Shown piece by piece: positions 21,074 to 28,448 of a DNA stretch of 28,448 nucleotides. This DNA is from CAZGTQ01 sp964528575 (GTDB lineage Bacteria > Planctomycetota > UBA1135 > GCA-002686595), in the NCBI GenBank assembly GCA_964528575.1, contig CAZGTQ010000414.1:1-28448 (forward strand), read 5' to 3'. Position 1 is the first letter of the stretch, and each line of letters begins with the position of its first letter. The position numbers and the translations under genes are program-made. The notes beneath the pieces were generated by a model, which was not told where the DNA came from, did no database searches, and worked only from the letters and a program-made list of their open reading frames with translations.

Positions 21074-23632
21074 CTACAGCGAGGTGAAGGTCACAGTCTC
21101 GCGGTTGGTCAATTGCAGCGGCAGGTTCACCAGGGCTTGCAGGTGCGCGGAAGCGCCGACAAGCGCCGGATTGTTCGCGATCGGGTACGTGCGCACCGCC
21201 TCGCCGTTCGCGTCGAGCGCGCCGCCATCGAGGTACTGCAGCGTCGCCAGGTCGATCAGGATGACGCCGAACGACGTCGGGATCGATGCCGTCCCCGTGG
21301 ACACGAACACGGTCCACGGGTTGGCGGGCGCGCCGGACACGGCGAGCGTGAGCGGCTTGCCGATCGCGGGCACCGTCGTGACCGACACGTGGCGCAAGAC
21401 GTTCGAGTAGAGCCGGTTCTCGCGCAGGGCGCCGACGAGCAGGTCGAGGTCGCCGTCGCGGTCGAGGTCGGCGAGCGCGACCGAGAACGCTTGGTCGTCG
21501 GGGGTCTGCTCGAGGGCCGCGTTGTCGAGCGCGAACGCCGTCGGGTCGCGACGCAGGTAGCGCAAGCCGCTCCCGCCCGGCGTCCCGAGCAGCAGGTCGA
21601 GGTCGCCGTCGAGGTCGATGTCGCCGAACGCGGCGTCCACGCCCCAGCTCGGAAGGGGCGGAAGCTCGTTCGTCGCGTCGACGAACACGCCGCCGCCGAA
21701 GTTGCGCCAGAAGCGATCCTGCTCGCTCCCGGTGTTCACGAAGTACAGGTCGGCGAAGCCGTCGACGTCCACGTCGCCGACCGCGACGGCGACCGTCCTG
21801 TCGAGGATCGCCGGGACCTGCGCCGTCGCGTCGACGAAACCGGCGAGGCCGTCGTTGCGGTAGACGCGGTTCTGTGTCCCGAACGGGACGCCGCAGCCGA
21901 ACGAGCACGCCTCGCCCGACGCGAGCACCGCGTCGAGGTCGCCGTCGAGGTCGACGTCCACGAGCTCGACGTCGGTCGTCTGCGTCGCGATCGGCGGGAG
22001 CAGCGCCGGCGCGTCCGTGAACGTCGCGCTGCCGTCGTTGAGCAGGAGCCGGTCGAGGCTCGGCGCGGTCGGGGAGCCCGAGCGGGCGATCAGCGCGTCG
22101 AGGTCGCCGTCGCCGTCGACGTCGCCCAGCGCGACGGCGCGCCCGGGGACGTTCGAGGGCGGCAGTCCGGCCGTCGCGTCGACGAAAACGCCGGTCCCGC
22201 CGTTGCGCCAGAGGAGCGCATGGACCTGCGAGAACGGCTGCGGGCTCGTGCCGACGAGGAACGCGTCGAGATCGCCGTCGCCGTCGAGGTCGGCGAGCGC
22301 GATGTCGGCGGCCGGGATGTTGCTCGTCGCCGGCAGGTTCGCCGACGCGTCCGCGAAGCCGCCCGCCCCGTCGCCCAGGAGGAGCCGCGCGGCGAGCGGG
22401 AACAAGTCGGCCTCGAGCACGTCCGCGTCGCCGTCGCCGTCGACGTCGCCGATCGCGAACGAGACCGTCGGACCGGAGCTCTCGAACACGGCGTGCGCGG
22501 GGTGCTTCGTCACGTCGACGAACGTCCCGGCGCCGTCGTTCTTGTACAGCCGGTTCTGCTCGAACGTCTCGTTCGCCAAGAACGCGTCGAGGTCGCCGTC
22601 GCCCTCGACGTCGAACAACGCGACCGCCCGCGACGAATCGGTCCGCGCCGGGAGCTGCGTCGCGCCGACGTCGACGAAGGCTGCGGTGCCGTCGTTGAGC
22701 ACGAGCCGGCTCGGGTCGCCGTTCGAGCTCACGAAGAACAGGTCGACGTCGCCATCGCCGTCGACGTCGCCCGCGTCGACGTCGAAGGACGCGTCGGCGA
22801 TCGGCGGGATCGCGGTCGCGAGCTGCACGAACGTGCCGCTCCCGTCGCCGGCGTACGCGCGGTTGAAGGTGTCGAGCGACGCGAGCGCGAAGTCCAGGTC
22901 GCCGTCTCCGTCGAGATCCGCGACCGCGATGCCGAAGGTGTTGGCCAGGGGCGCGGGGATCAATTGCGCGCTCACGTCGGTGAACGTCCCCGTCCCGTCG
23001 TTCGCGTACAGCCGGTTCGTGCCGAGGAGATCGAGGTCGTTGTCGCCGTCGACGTCGACGAGCTCCGCGTCGAGGATGGCGCTCTGGCCGAACGGGAACG
23101 GCGCGTTCGCGAAGTTGCCCGTGCCGTCGTTGACGAAGAGCCGATCGCTCTCCGTGCTCGACGAGTTGAACGTCATCGCGTCGATGTCGCCGTCGCCGTC
23201 GACGTCCCCGAGCGCGACGGCGACGGTCGAGTCGACGATCGCGGGCACCTGACCCGACGAGTCGACGAACGTCGCGTTGCCGAGGTTCTCGAAGAGCCGA
23301 TTCGCGCTGAACGACGTGCCGATGAACAGGTCGAGGTCACCGTCGCCATCGACGTCGCCGAGCGCGAGGTCGCGCGCCTGGAACGACAGCGCGGGGACCT
23401 GCGACGCCGCGTCGACGAGCCCGTCGCCGTCGCCGAGCAACAGGTCGAGCGGCGCGTTCAGGTTCCCGACGACGACGTCGCCGAACCCGTCGCCGTTCAG
23501 GTCCGCGGTCGCGATCGACACGCTCGACCCGTGCTCGACCGGCACCGAACGGTGCAACTCGCGCAGCACGACGCTCTGCGCGAGGGCGGGGGACGCGAGG
23601 CAAACCGAGAGAACGAGGGAGCGGGCGCGCAT
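21074..23632 (-). CDS. Secreted VCBS/FG-GAP repeat protein with 14 repeats
   Basis: This 852-residue protein has a clear signal peptide (MRARSLVLSVCLASPALA, cleavage after Ala). About 14 FG-GAP/VCBS repeats follow at roughly 50-residue spacing, each with a calcium-binding DxDGDxD loop such as DGDGDLDLFIGT and DVDGFADLYFVN and usually ending in RLxxNxGxGxFVD. They should build two beta-propellers. The C-terminal ~100 residues (GKPLTLAVSGAPANPWTVFVS ... PLQLTNRETVTFTSL) form a beta domain common at the ends of Planctomycetota secreted proteins. It is the first gene of the four-gene operon. Its promoter candidate is TAGGAT (23668-23673 on the minus strand), in a leader repeated almost exactly at 26226-26295. 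No good ribosome-binding site stands before the ATG. A calcium-stabilised adhesin or surface protein is the likely role (inference). Confidence 0.9.
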   Translation of the reverse strand: MRARSLVLSVCLASPALAQSVVLRELHRSVPVEHGSSVSIATADLNGDGFGDVVVGNLNAPLDLLLGDGDGLVDAASQVPALSFQARDLALGDVDGDGDLDLFIGTSFSANRLFENLGNATFVDSSGQVPAIVDSTVAVALGDVDGDGDIDAMTFNSSSTESDRLFVNDGTGNFANAPFPFGQSAILDAELVDVDGDNDLDLLGTNRLYANDGTGTFTDVSAQLIPAPLANTFGIAVADLDGDGDLDFALASLDTFNRAYAGDGSGTFVQLATAIPPIADASFDVDAGDVDGDGDVDLFFVSSNGDPSRLVLNDGTAAFVDVGATQLPARTDSSRAVALFDVEGDGDLDAFLANETFEQNRLYKNDGAGTFVDVTKHPAHAVFESSGPTVSFAIGDVDGDGDADVLEADLFPLAARLLLGDGAGGFADASANLPATSNIPAADIALADLDGDGDLDAFLVGTSPQPFSQVHALLWRNGGTGVFVDATAGLPPSNVPGRAVALGDVDGDGDLDALIARSGSPTAPSLDRLLLNDGSATFTDAPALLPPIATQTTDVELVDVDLDGDLDAVLASGEACSFGCGVPFGTQNRVYRNDGLAGFVDATAQVPAILDRTVAVAVGDVDVDGFADLYFVNTGSEQDRFWRNFGGGVFVDATNELPPLPSWGVDAAFGDIDLDGDLDLLLGTPGGSGLRYLRRDPTAFALDNAALEQTPDDQAFSVALADLDRDGDLDLLVGALRENRLYSNVLRHVSVTTVPAIGKPLTLAVSGAPANPWTVFVSTGTASIPTSFGVILIDLATLQYLDGGALDANGEAVRTYPIANNPALVGASAHLQALVNLPLQLTNRETVTFTSL

Positions 23633-23638
23633 GGGGCA

Positions 23639-23804
23639 GCTTTCGGATCGGAACGGGGCCGGTCTCGATCCTACGCGAACGGAGCCTTTCCCGCCTCAGC
23701 GTCCCTCGTCGCTGCGAGCACGCCGTCGAGCCGGATCGCGGCACCGGCGACCGGGCCGTCGTGCCCGAGGACGCCGAAGAGCTGCGCCCAGCCGCGCTCG
23801 AGCG
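23639..23804 (-). repeat. Near-identical copy of the 26226-26542 segment with a 151-bp internal deletion
   Basis: 23639-23708 matches 26226-26295 with one mismatch in 70 bp, and 23709-23804 matches 26447-26542 with one mismatch in 96 bp. The join sits at a near-identical 10-mer, gcgtccctcg in one place and gcgtccgtcg in the other, which marks the deletion boundaries. It spans the decayed gene fragment and the leader of the VCBS gene. The rest of the 351-bp gap between the VCBS gene and its neighbour, 23805-23983, holds no feature I can support. Confidence 0.85.
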
Positions 23805-23810
23805 GGGTAG
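23671..23810 (-). pseudogene. Fragment of a carboxypeptidase-regulatory-like paralogue
   Basis: The minus-strand frame encodes PLERGWAQLFGVLGHDGPVA and then GAAIRLDGVLAAT, identical to the C-terminal domain of the neighbour at 26283-28151. The next codons are frameshifted by the 151-bp deletion, and the frame ends in a TAG inside the promoter-like TAGGAT. The upstream part of the gene is missing, so this is a remnant. It could still be read as a very short protein from an upstream GTG, but no ribosome site is visible. Confidence 0.75.
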
Positions 23811-23983
23811 CCGTACGCGCGCCCTCACGTCGATGTCCGCAGACTGCTTCCTCGGCCGGCGGCTGTGCGACGAGCGCGCGAGCGCGAGCGCTGCCGCGAG
23901 TCACTCGTTCGTCCGGTGGATCGAGCGTTCCTCGAATCGTTGCGCGCGGGTGCGAGCTGGATCCCACGCGAACTGCGCACTTC

Positions 23984-26089
23984 TCAACGCGGCTTCGAGA
24001 GCCACACCGGGCACCCGAGGTGTTTCCTCGAGTCCCGCTCGAGCGCCACGCTCAGCGTCTCGCTGTGGGGAGCGTGGGAGGGGTGGAGCACTTCGAGCCG
24101 CTCCGGCGCGTGCGCCGCCCTGACCAGCGCCCGCCCGTCCGCGTCCGTCGCCTCCGCGAGCACGCCGTCGAGCCGGATCTCGGCGCCGGCGACCGGCCCA
24201 CCGTCGCAGCGGACGACGAGGAGCAGCGCCCAGCCGCGCTCGAGCGGAACGTCGGCGACCAGACGCGGCCGCTCGCCGCCGTCCTCGCGCGTGTCGAAGG
24301 CATCCTGATCGCCGTAGACGGCCGCGTAGCCGTCCGACGACAGGCGCCACTGAAAGCGCAAGTCCGCTGGGTGCTCCGCGACGATCGCTTCGCTCCGGTC
24401 GGTGCTCGCGCCCGTGCGGTGGCGCTCGTATAGCATGTCGAAGTCGAGGTCGCCGACCGGCTCGCCCGTTGCTGTCTCGCTCGCGCGCACGACGTAGTCC
24501 ACGAGCGGCACGTCGTCGTGCCGGCGCAGCTCCAACCCTTCGGCCGGCGGGCGCACGACGAGCTCGGCCGGGTCCCACTCCCCGAAGCTGGAATCCACCT
24601 CGAGGCGATACTCGCCCGGGGGGACGTCCTCGATCGCGAAGCGGCCGATGATGTTCCCGGGACCGTCGACGGCCTCCGGATCGACGTGGAAGAAGCGGTA
24701 CGGTAGCCCGGTCGTGATGAGCCTCATGCTCGTCGATCTGTGCAGCGGACGCGTTCCCAGCAGCACGCCCGCGATTCGACCGGCGATCGGCGTGGACGTG
24801 AGCGCGACATCGAGCCGTTGGGCCGATCCGGCCATGACGAGGAGCTCGCGGTGGTAGGGCTCGGAGCGCTCCTCGAGCACCGCCATCGCATAGGCTCCCG
24901 GTGGGAGGAAGTGCAGCGCAAAGGAGCCGTCTTTGGACGAGTACGTCCTCCATCGGTCGTTGTCGCCGGTCGCGGCCAGCGCGAAGTGTAGGCTCGCCTC
25001 GGCGATCGGATCTCCGTTCATGCGCCGAACGGTTCCGACGAGACTCGCGCTCGGGACCAGCTCGACCGCGAGCTCGCGCTCATGGCGGCCGATCTTCGCG
25101 TCGATCTGCGCGAGCCCGTACGCCGCGCCGTCGCGACGTGCAACGAGCAGTTGCCACGGCGGCCGGTCGCCGAGATCGGCGTCGACGGGTCGGAACCGCG
25201 CCCGCAACGCATCGCCGGAGGGGAGCACCTGGGCGAGCCGGTGCCAGTCGCGCTCGTCCACGTGACGGACGGACCCGTCGTCGACCAGCAACGCGCCGAG
25301 CTCGCCTGACTCGGGCGCACGGCCGAGGACGCGGAAGCGGTACGTCGGCCCGATCGCGATCGCGAGCTCGACCGGCGCCTGCCCGCCGCTGAAGTCGAGC
25401 CAGGCCGTCCCGAACGACTGCTCGCCGTCGCGCAGCTCGACTCGCACGCGCCCTGCGTCGAACGTCTCCCTCGTGGCGAAGCGACCCTCGCCGTCGGTGA
25501 CGACCGTCTCGTTCGGTCCGGCGCCGCCGCGCAGCTCGAGCGTCATGTCCGGCACCGGCTCGCGCGTGAGCTCGTCGACGAGCGTGCCACGGATCGGCGC
25601 CTCCGCGAGGCGCCGAACGCGCAGGATCATCGGCTCCTCGCCCTGTGCCTGAGCCTCAGACACGAAGAACAGCCGATCGATGATCGCCCAGCCGCGGCGC
25701 GGATCGACGTCGACGTAGATGCCGGCCTCCCCGAACGGGAGGAATTGGAAAGCGCCGTTCGCGTCGCTCGTCGCCACCGCGAGCTCCTTCGCATCGCGCA
25801 GCATGCGCACGCGGAAGCCGGCGACGCCCGCGCCGGTCGCGCCGTCGACGACGCGTCCATGAGGTCCCGTCGCGTCGGCGCGCACGGGCGTCCGCGCGGG
25901 CTCGACCTCGGCGAGTGCGGCCGACTCCTGGACCGGCGGCGGAACGAGCTCAACGCGCGTCCTCGAGTCGGCCAGCGGCCCCGTCGGTCCGGGCGTGAAC
26001 GCGTTCTCGATCGCGCTCCCGTAGCGCGACGCGACCCATGCGACCAGGCCGAGCGCGACGAGCGCGAGCGCTGCTACGAGCCGCTTCAT
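23984..26089 (-). CDS. Membrane-anchored carboxypeptidase-regulatory-like protein, array paralogue
   Basis: This is a 701-residue protein. An N-terminal helix (MKRLVAALALVALGLVAWVA) serves as signal or anchor. The body holds successive Ig-like domains of the carboxypeptidase-regulatory type: PHGRVVDGATGAGVAGFRVR from about residue 76, APIRGTLVDELTREPVPDMT, SLVGTVRRMNGDPIAEASLHF with SSKDGSFALHFLPPG, and a last VAGAEIRLDGVLAEATDADG near the C-terminus. It shares long identical stretches with the protein at 26283-28151, and weaker but collinear similarity with the one at 19091-21067, so it is a diverged duplicate. GGAGGGAG lies just before the ATG at 26089, which makes the start firm. No enzymatic motif is seen; a structural or ligand-binding surface role is likely. 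Confidence 0.85.
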   Translation of the reverse strand: MKRLVAALALVALGLVAWVASRYGSAIENAFTPGPTGPLADSRTRVELVPPPVQESAALAEVEPARTPVRADATGPHGRVVDGATGAGVAGFRVRMLRDAKELAVATSDANGAFQFLPFGEAGIYVDVDPRRGWAIIDRLFFVSEAQAQGEEPMILRVRRLAEAPIRGTLVDELTREPVPDMTLELRGGAGPNETVVTDGEGRFATRETFDAGRVRVELRDGEQSFGTAWLDFSGGQAPVELAIAIGPTYRFRVLGRAPESGELGALLVDDGSVRHVDERDWHRLAQVLPSGDALRARFRPVDADLGDRPPWQLLVARRDGAAYGLAQIDAKIGRHERELAVELVPSASLVGTVRRMNGDPIAEASLHFALAATGDNDRWRTYSSKDGSFALHFLPPGAYAMAVLEERSEPYHRELLVMAGSAQRLDVALTSTPIAGRIAGVLLGTRPLHRSTSMRLITTGLPYRFFHVDPEAVDGPGNIIGRFAIEDVPPGEYRLEVDSSFGEWDPAELVVRPPAEGLELRRHDDVPLVDYVVRASETATGEPVGDLDFDMLYERHRTGASTDRSEAIVAEHPADLRFQWRLSSDGYAAVYGDQDAFDTREDGGERPRLVADVPLERGWALLLVVRCDGGPVAGAEIRLDGVLAEATDADGRALVRAAHAPERLEVLHPSHAPHSETLSVALERDSRKHLGCPVWLSKPR

Positions 26090-26092
26090 CGT

Positions 26093-26100
26093 CTCCCTCC
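26093..26100 (-). promoter_or_regulatory. Strong ribosome-binding site (GGAGGGAG) deciding the start at 26089
   Basis: Reading the minus strand, GGAGGGAG stands three bases before the ATG, with the GGAGG core six bases away. It is the clearest Shine-Dalgarno site in the window; most other genes here have weak or no such site. Confidence 0.7.
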
Positions 26101-26114
26101 GCGCCGCATTCGAA

Positions 26115-26139
26115 CGATGCTACACGAGGTTCACTCGAG
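26115..26139 (-). promoter_or_regulatory. Promoter-like block with TAGCATCG upstream of an array paralogue
   Basis: On the minus strand this block reads CTCGAGTGAACCTCGTGTAG followed by CATCG. It repeats the block at 28201-28225 with two differences. The TAGCAT (26117-26122) is a -10 candidate about 28 bases before the ATG at 26089. The first bases match the stop-codon end of a relative at the right edge, so the block was probably copied together with that gene end. Confidence 0.4.
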
Positions 26140-26225
26140 CACCTCGCCGCGGACCGCGCGGCTCCCTCGTTCGCCCCGGCGGAGGTGCCGGCCGTGCGCT
26201 TGTCCGCGCGATGTGGGAGGGGGCT

Positions 26226-26295
26226 GCTTTCGGATCGGAACGGGGCCGGTCTCGATCCTACGCGAACGGAGCCCTTCCCGCCTCAGCGTCCCTCG
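26226..26295 (-). repeat. Repeated leader/promoter segment downstream of an array gene
   Basis: This 70-bp segment matches 23639-23708 with one mismatch. There it is the leader of the VCBS gene and carries TAGGAT (here 26255-26260). Here it includes the last codons of the paralogue ending at 26283 and the first ~57 bp after it, but no VCBS gene follows. The gap 26140-26225 between it and the next promoter-like block shows nothing recognisable. Confidence 0.8.
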
Positions 26296-28151
26296 AGCCA
26301 CAGATCGCAACCGCCGTGGACCCACGAGCTCCAGATGAGCGCCTCGCTCAGAGTCGACTCGTACGGGACGTGCGCGGGATGGCGCACCTCGATCCGCTGC
26401 GGCTCGCGCTCCATGCGCACCAGCGCACGCCCCTCGGCGTCCGTCGTCGCTGCGAGCACGCCGTCGAGCCGGATCGCGGCACCCGCGACCGGGCCGTCGT
26501 GCCCGAGGACGCCGAAGAGCTGCGCCCAGCCGCGCTCGAGCGCAACCTCCGCGACGAGGCGCGGCCGCTCGCCGCCGCTCTCGCGCGTAGCGAACGCGCG
26601 GTGGTCGCCGAAAGCGCGGGCGTAGCCCTCGGCGGATGCGTACCAGGCGAATTCCTCGTTCTCCGGTCGCTGCGCGAGGACGATCTCGTTTCCGCGGGCG
26701 ACGACCTCGGTGCCCTCGAGCGCGCGGAACACGCGCAGCGCCGCGTCGTGGAGCGGCGCGCCCGTCGCCGCGTCGATCGAGCGCACGACGAAGTCGACGT
26801 ACGGCCCGCCGTCCAGGCGGCGCAAGGGCAGGAGATCGACCTCGACGCGCGTCGTCTCCCCCGCGACGACGAGCACGTCGCGCGACCACGGTTCCGAGCG
26901 AGCACTTGCGATGAGCGCCGGACCACGCCCGGTACGGTCGTTCACGGAGAGCACGTGGACCCCCGGCGGCACGAAGTGCAGCGCGAAGTTCCCATCGCTG
27001 TCGGCCGTCGTCGAGCGTGCGGGAGCGCCCGTCTCGCCGGCCGGTCGTAGCGCCACGTGGTAGCCGAAGACGTTCCGGTCGGGGCCGCGCACGACGCCGC
27101 GGACGGTTCCGCAGGGCGTCATCTCGATCAAGAGGACGCGCTCGTGGCGACCCACCGTCGCATCGACCCCGGCAAGTCCGAACGCCATGCCGTTGCGCCG
27201 CGCGACGAGCAATCGTCGGCCCCGCTCCGCCGGGTATGAGCGGCGCATGCGCGTCCGGTATGCGTCGCCGTCGGCGTGCACGGTTGCGGACTCGCGCGAC
27301 CAGGCGTCGCCGACGTCGTCGTCGTGCACGATCAGCGCGCCCAACTCGCTCGGCTCAGGCGCGGCGCCCAGCACGCGGAAGCGGTACGTCGGTCCGATCT
27401 GGATCGCGAGCTCGACCGGCTCGTCGCCGCCGCCGAAGTCGAGCCGCTCCGTCCCGAAGTCCTGCTCGCCGTCGCGCAGCTCGACGAGCACGCGCCCCTC
27501 GTCGAACGCATCCTCGGTCGCGAAGCCGCCTGCGGCGTCGGTGACGACGGTCTCCGATACCCACGTCGTGCGCGAGCGCAGCTCGAGCGTCATGTCCGGC
27601 ACCGGCTCGCGCGTGGCCACGTCGACGAGCGTGCCGCGGATCGGCGCCTGCGCGAGCCGCTGCACGCGCACGACGATCGGCGCCGCGCCGCGCGCATGCT
27701 CGTCGCCGACGCGGACGAGCCGATCGACGACCGCCCAGCCGCGCTGCGCCTCGACGTCGACGAGCACGCCGACGCCGTCGGTCGGCGGAAGCTGGAACAC
27801 GCCGTTCGCGCCGCTCGTCGCCGTCGCGAGCTCCTTCGCAACGCGCAGCATGCGCACGCGGAAGCCGGCGACGCCCGCGCCGCTCGCGCCGTCGACGACG
27901 CGTCCATGCGGCCGCGACGCCGCTTCGGCGCGCACGGGCGTCCGCGCGGGCTCGACCGCGGCGACGGGGCTCGCCTCCGCGACGGGCGGCGGCGCGGCGA
28001 GCTGCGCGCGCTCGCTCGGCGTCTCGAGCGGCGCCGGCGGAGCCGGTGTCACGGCGCTCCCACCCGCGCCCCCGCCCCGCCACGCGAGCCACGCGACCAG
28101 GCCGAGCGCGACGAGCGCGACGAGCGCGAGCGTTGCCACGAGCCGTTGCAT
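26283..28151 (-). CDS. Membrane-anchored carboxypeptidase-regulatory-like protein, array paralogue
   Basis: This is a 622-residue protein. The signal/anchor helix is MQRLVATLALVALVALGLVA, followed by a Pro/Ala-rich linker. Domain order matches the neighbour at 23984-26089: PHGRVVDGASGAGVAGFRVR, APIRGTLVDVATREPVPDMT, IGPTYRFRVLGAAPE, TVRGVVRGPDRNVFGYHVAL with DSDGNFALHFVPPG, and the last VAGAAIRLDGVLAATTDAEG. Identical stretches with that neighbour are long in the N-terminal half; the middle is shorter here by roughly 80 residues. No good ribosome site precedes the ATG at 28151, but a TAGGAT promoter candidate lies about 50 bp upstream, overlapping the stop codon of the next gene. The role is unknown; these beta domains are usually structural or binding modules on the cell surface. 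Confidence 0.85.
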   Translation of the reverse strand: MQRLVATLALVALVALGLVAWLAWRGGGAGGSAVTPAPPAPLETPSERAQLAAPPPVAEASPVAAVEPARTPVRAEAASRPHGRVVDGASGAGVAGFRVRMLRVAKELATATSGANGVFQLPPTDGVGVLVDVEAQRGWAVVDRLVRVGDEHARGAAPIVVRVQRLAQAPIRGTLVDVATREPVPDMTLELRSRTTWVSETVVTDAAGGFATEDAFDEGRVLVELRDGEQDFGTERLDFGGGDEPVELAIQIGPTYRFRVLGAAPEPSELGALIVHDDDVGDAWSRESATVHADGDAYRTRMRRSYPAERGRRLLVARRNGMAFGLAGVDATVGRHERVLLIEMTPCGTVRGVVRGPDRNVFGYHVALRPAGETGAPARSTTADSDGNFALHFVPPGVHVLSVNDRTGRGPALIASARSEPWSRDVLVVAGETTRVEVDLLPLRRLDGGPYVDFVVRSIDAATGAPLHDAALRVFRALEGTEVVARGNEIVLAQRPENEEFAWYASAEGYARAFGDHRAFATRESGGERPRLVAEVALERGWAQLFGVLGHDGPVAGAAIRLDGVLAATTDAEGRALVRMEREPQRIEVRHPAHVPYESTLSEALIWSSWVHGGCDLWLEGR

Positions 28152-28200
28152 ACGTCCGAATCACGAGCGTCCCCGCGAGCCACTGCGCGGGACAGGCGTC

Positions 28201-28227
28201 CGATCCTACGCGAGGTTCACTCGAGCA
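28201..28227 (-). promoter_or_regulatory. Promoter-like block with TAGGATCG overlapping the stop of the upstream gene
   Basis: On the minus strand the block reads TGCTCGAGTGAACCTCGCG followed by TAGGATCG, with the TGA stop of the gene at the right edge inside it. TAGGAT (28203-28208) would start a transcript about 45 bases before the ATG at 28151. The same -10-like TAGGATCG or TAGCATCG occurs before the two other array genes. Confidence 0.4.
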
Positions 28228-28448
28228 GCACGTCGCGGCGCCACGGGTCCTGGACCGGGATCGCGCGGAGCGCCGCGCGGTAGGGCGCGTGCGCGGGGTG
28301 CAGGACGTCGACGTGCTCGGGCTCCCGCTCCGCGCGGACGTGCGCCTGCCCGTGCTCGTCGGTCGTCGCGGCGAGCGCTCCCTCGAGCCGGATCTCGGCG
28401 CCGGCCACCGGGGCGCCGTCCGCTGAGGCGCGCACGAGGAACGGCTGC
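28217..28448 (-). CDS. C-terminal part of a further carboxypeptidase-regulatory-like paralogue (5' truncated)
   Basis: The frame is open to the right edge, so only the last 76 residues are seen. The segment APVAGAEIRLEGALAATTDE followed by HGQAHVRAEREPEHVDVLHP matches the last domain and tail of the two complete array proteins (for example GPVAGAAIRLDGVLAATTDA). It ends in TGA at 28217, 65 bp before the start of the next paralogue. Its N-terminus and promoter lie outside the window. Confidence 0.85.
   Translation of the reverse strand, partial: QPFLVRASADGAPVAGAEIRLEGALAATTDEHGQAHVRAEREPEHVDVLHPAHAPYRAALRAIPVQDPWRRDVLLE

Noticed and set aside
21400..23600. Regular short repeats (gtcgccgtcgacgtcg-like) that could suggest a CRISPR or satellite
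   Set aside because: They are the codons of the DxDGDxD calcium loops of the VCBS protein, spaced by variable coding sequence, with no constant repeat or spacer length.
18941..24433. A very long open frame on the plus strand opposite the VCBS operon
   Set aside because: Same reason: it mirrors VCBS-type codons (for example repeated VEVAVAVDV strings) and has no domain of its own.
26131..26889. A minus-strand frame in another phase across the end of the array paralogue
   Set aside because: It overlaps the conserved paralogue in a different phase, is Arg-rich and domain-free, and so is a shadow.

Overview
The window is a GC-rich stretch of bacterial chromosome with no rRNA, tRNA, CRISPR array or insertion sequence that I could find. 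Its gene content points to Planctomycetota. The signs are secreted proteins with tandem calcium-binding 'DxNxNGxxD' and FG-GAP/VCBS repeats, a secreted protein with a short Planctomycete-style EF-hand/dockerin-like N-terminus, ECF sigma factors next to giant membrane proteins, and a sigma/Ser-Thr-kinase/TPR pair of the type common in that phylum. This assignment is inference from protein style; no marker gene is present.

Left part (1-4315). The 3' end of a radical SAM/SPASM peptide maturase of the FxsB/cyclophane type runs in from the left edge. It converges on a leftward pair, a TPR lipoprotein followed by a CRTAC1-type FG-GAP/UnbV lipoprotein, whose stop and start codons overlap (ATGA). A short divergent promoter region separates this pair from a parvulin-type peptidyl-prolyl isomerase lipoprotein.

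Middle part (4331-13224). An ECF sigma factor and a 1664-residue alpha-2-macroglobulin-like protein are encoded leftwards with overlapping stop and start codons (TGATG). The macroglobulin starts with an anti-sigma-like cytoplasmic segment and one transmembrane helix, so the pair looks like a sigma factor tied to a periplasmic macroglobulin sensor. This is the most interesting system in the window. An ATP-grasp ligase diverges from it. A secreted dockerin-like protein is encoded convergently to the ligase.

Sigma/kinase module (13343-16858). A second ECF sigma factor is followed by a transmembrane Ser/Thr kinase with an N-terminal zinc-finger (anti-sigma-like) motif and a long TPR tail. Its promoter appears to share a 10-bp element with the divergent secreted-protein gene. 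The same 10-mer occupies the same position in the divergent region at 3706-3742.

Right part (16877-28448). Everything is on the minus strand. A tight four-gene operon encodes a 14-repeat VCBS secreted protein, a carboxypeptidase-regulatory-like protein, a membrane-anchored protein resembling the Vps62/NPP1 style, and an SGNH hydrolase. Upstream lies an array of related membrane-anchored, carboxypeptidase-regulatory-like proteins: two complete, one running off the right edge, and one decayed fragment. The fragment is almost identical to the end of a neighbour apart from an internal 151-bp deletion. Repeated promoter-like blocks between these genes show that the array grew by local duplication.
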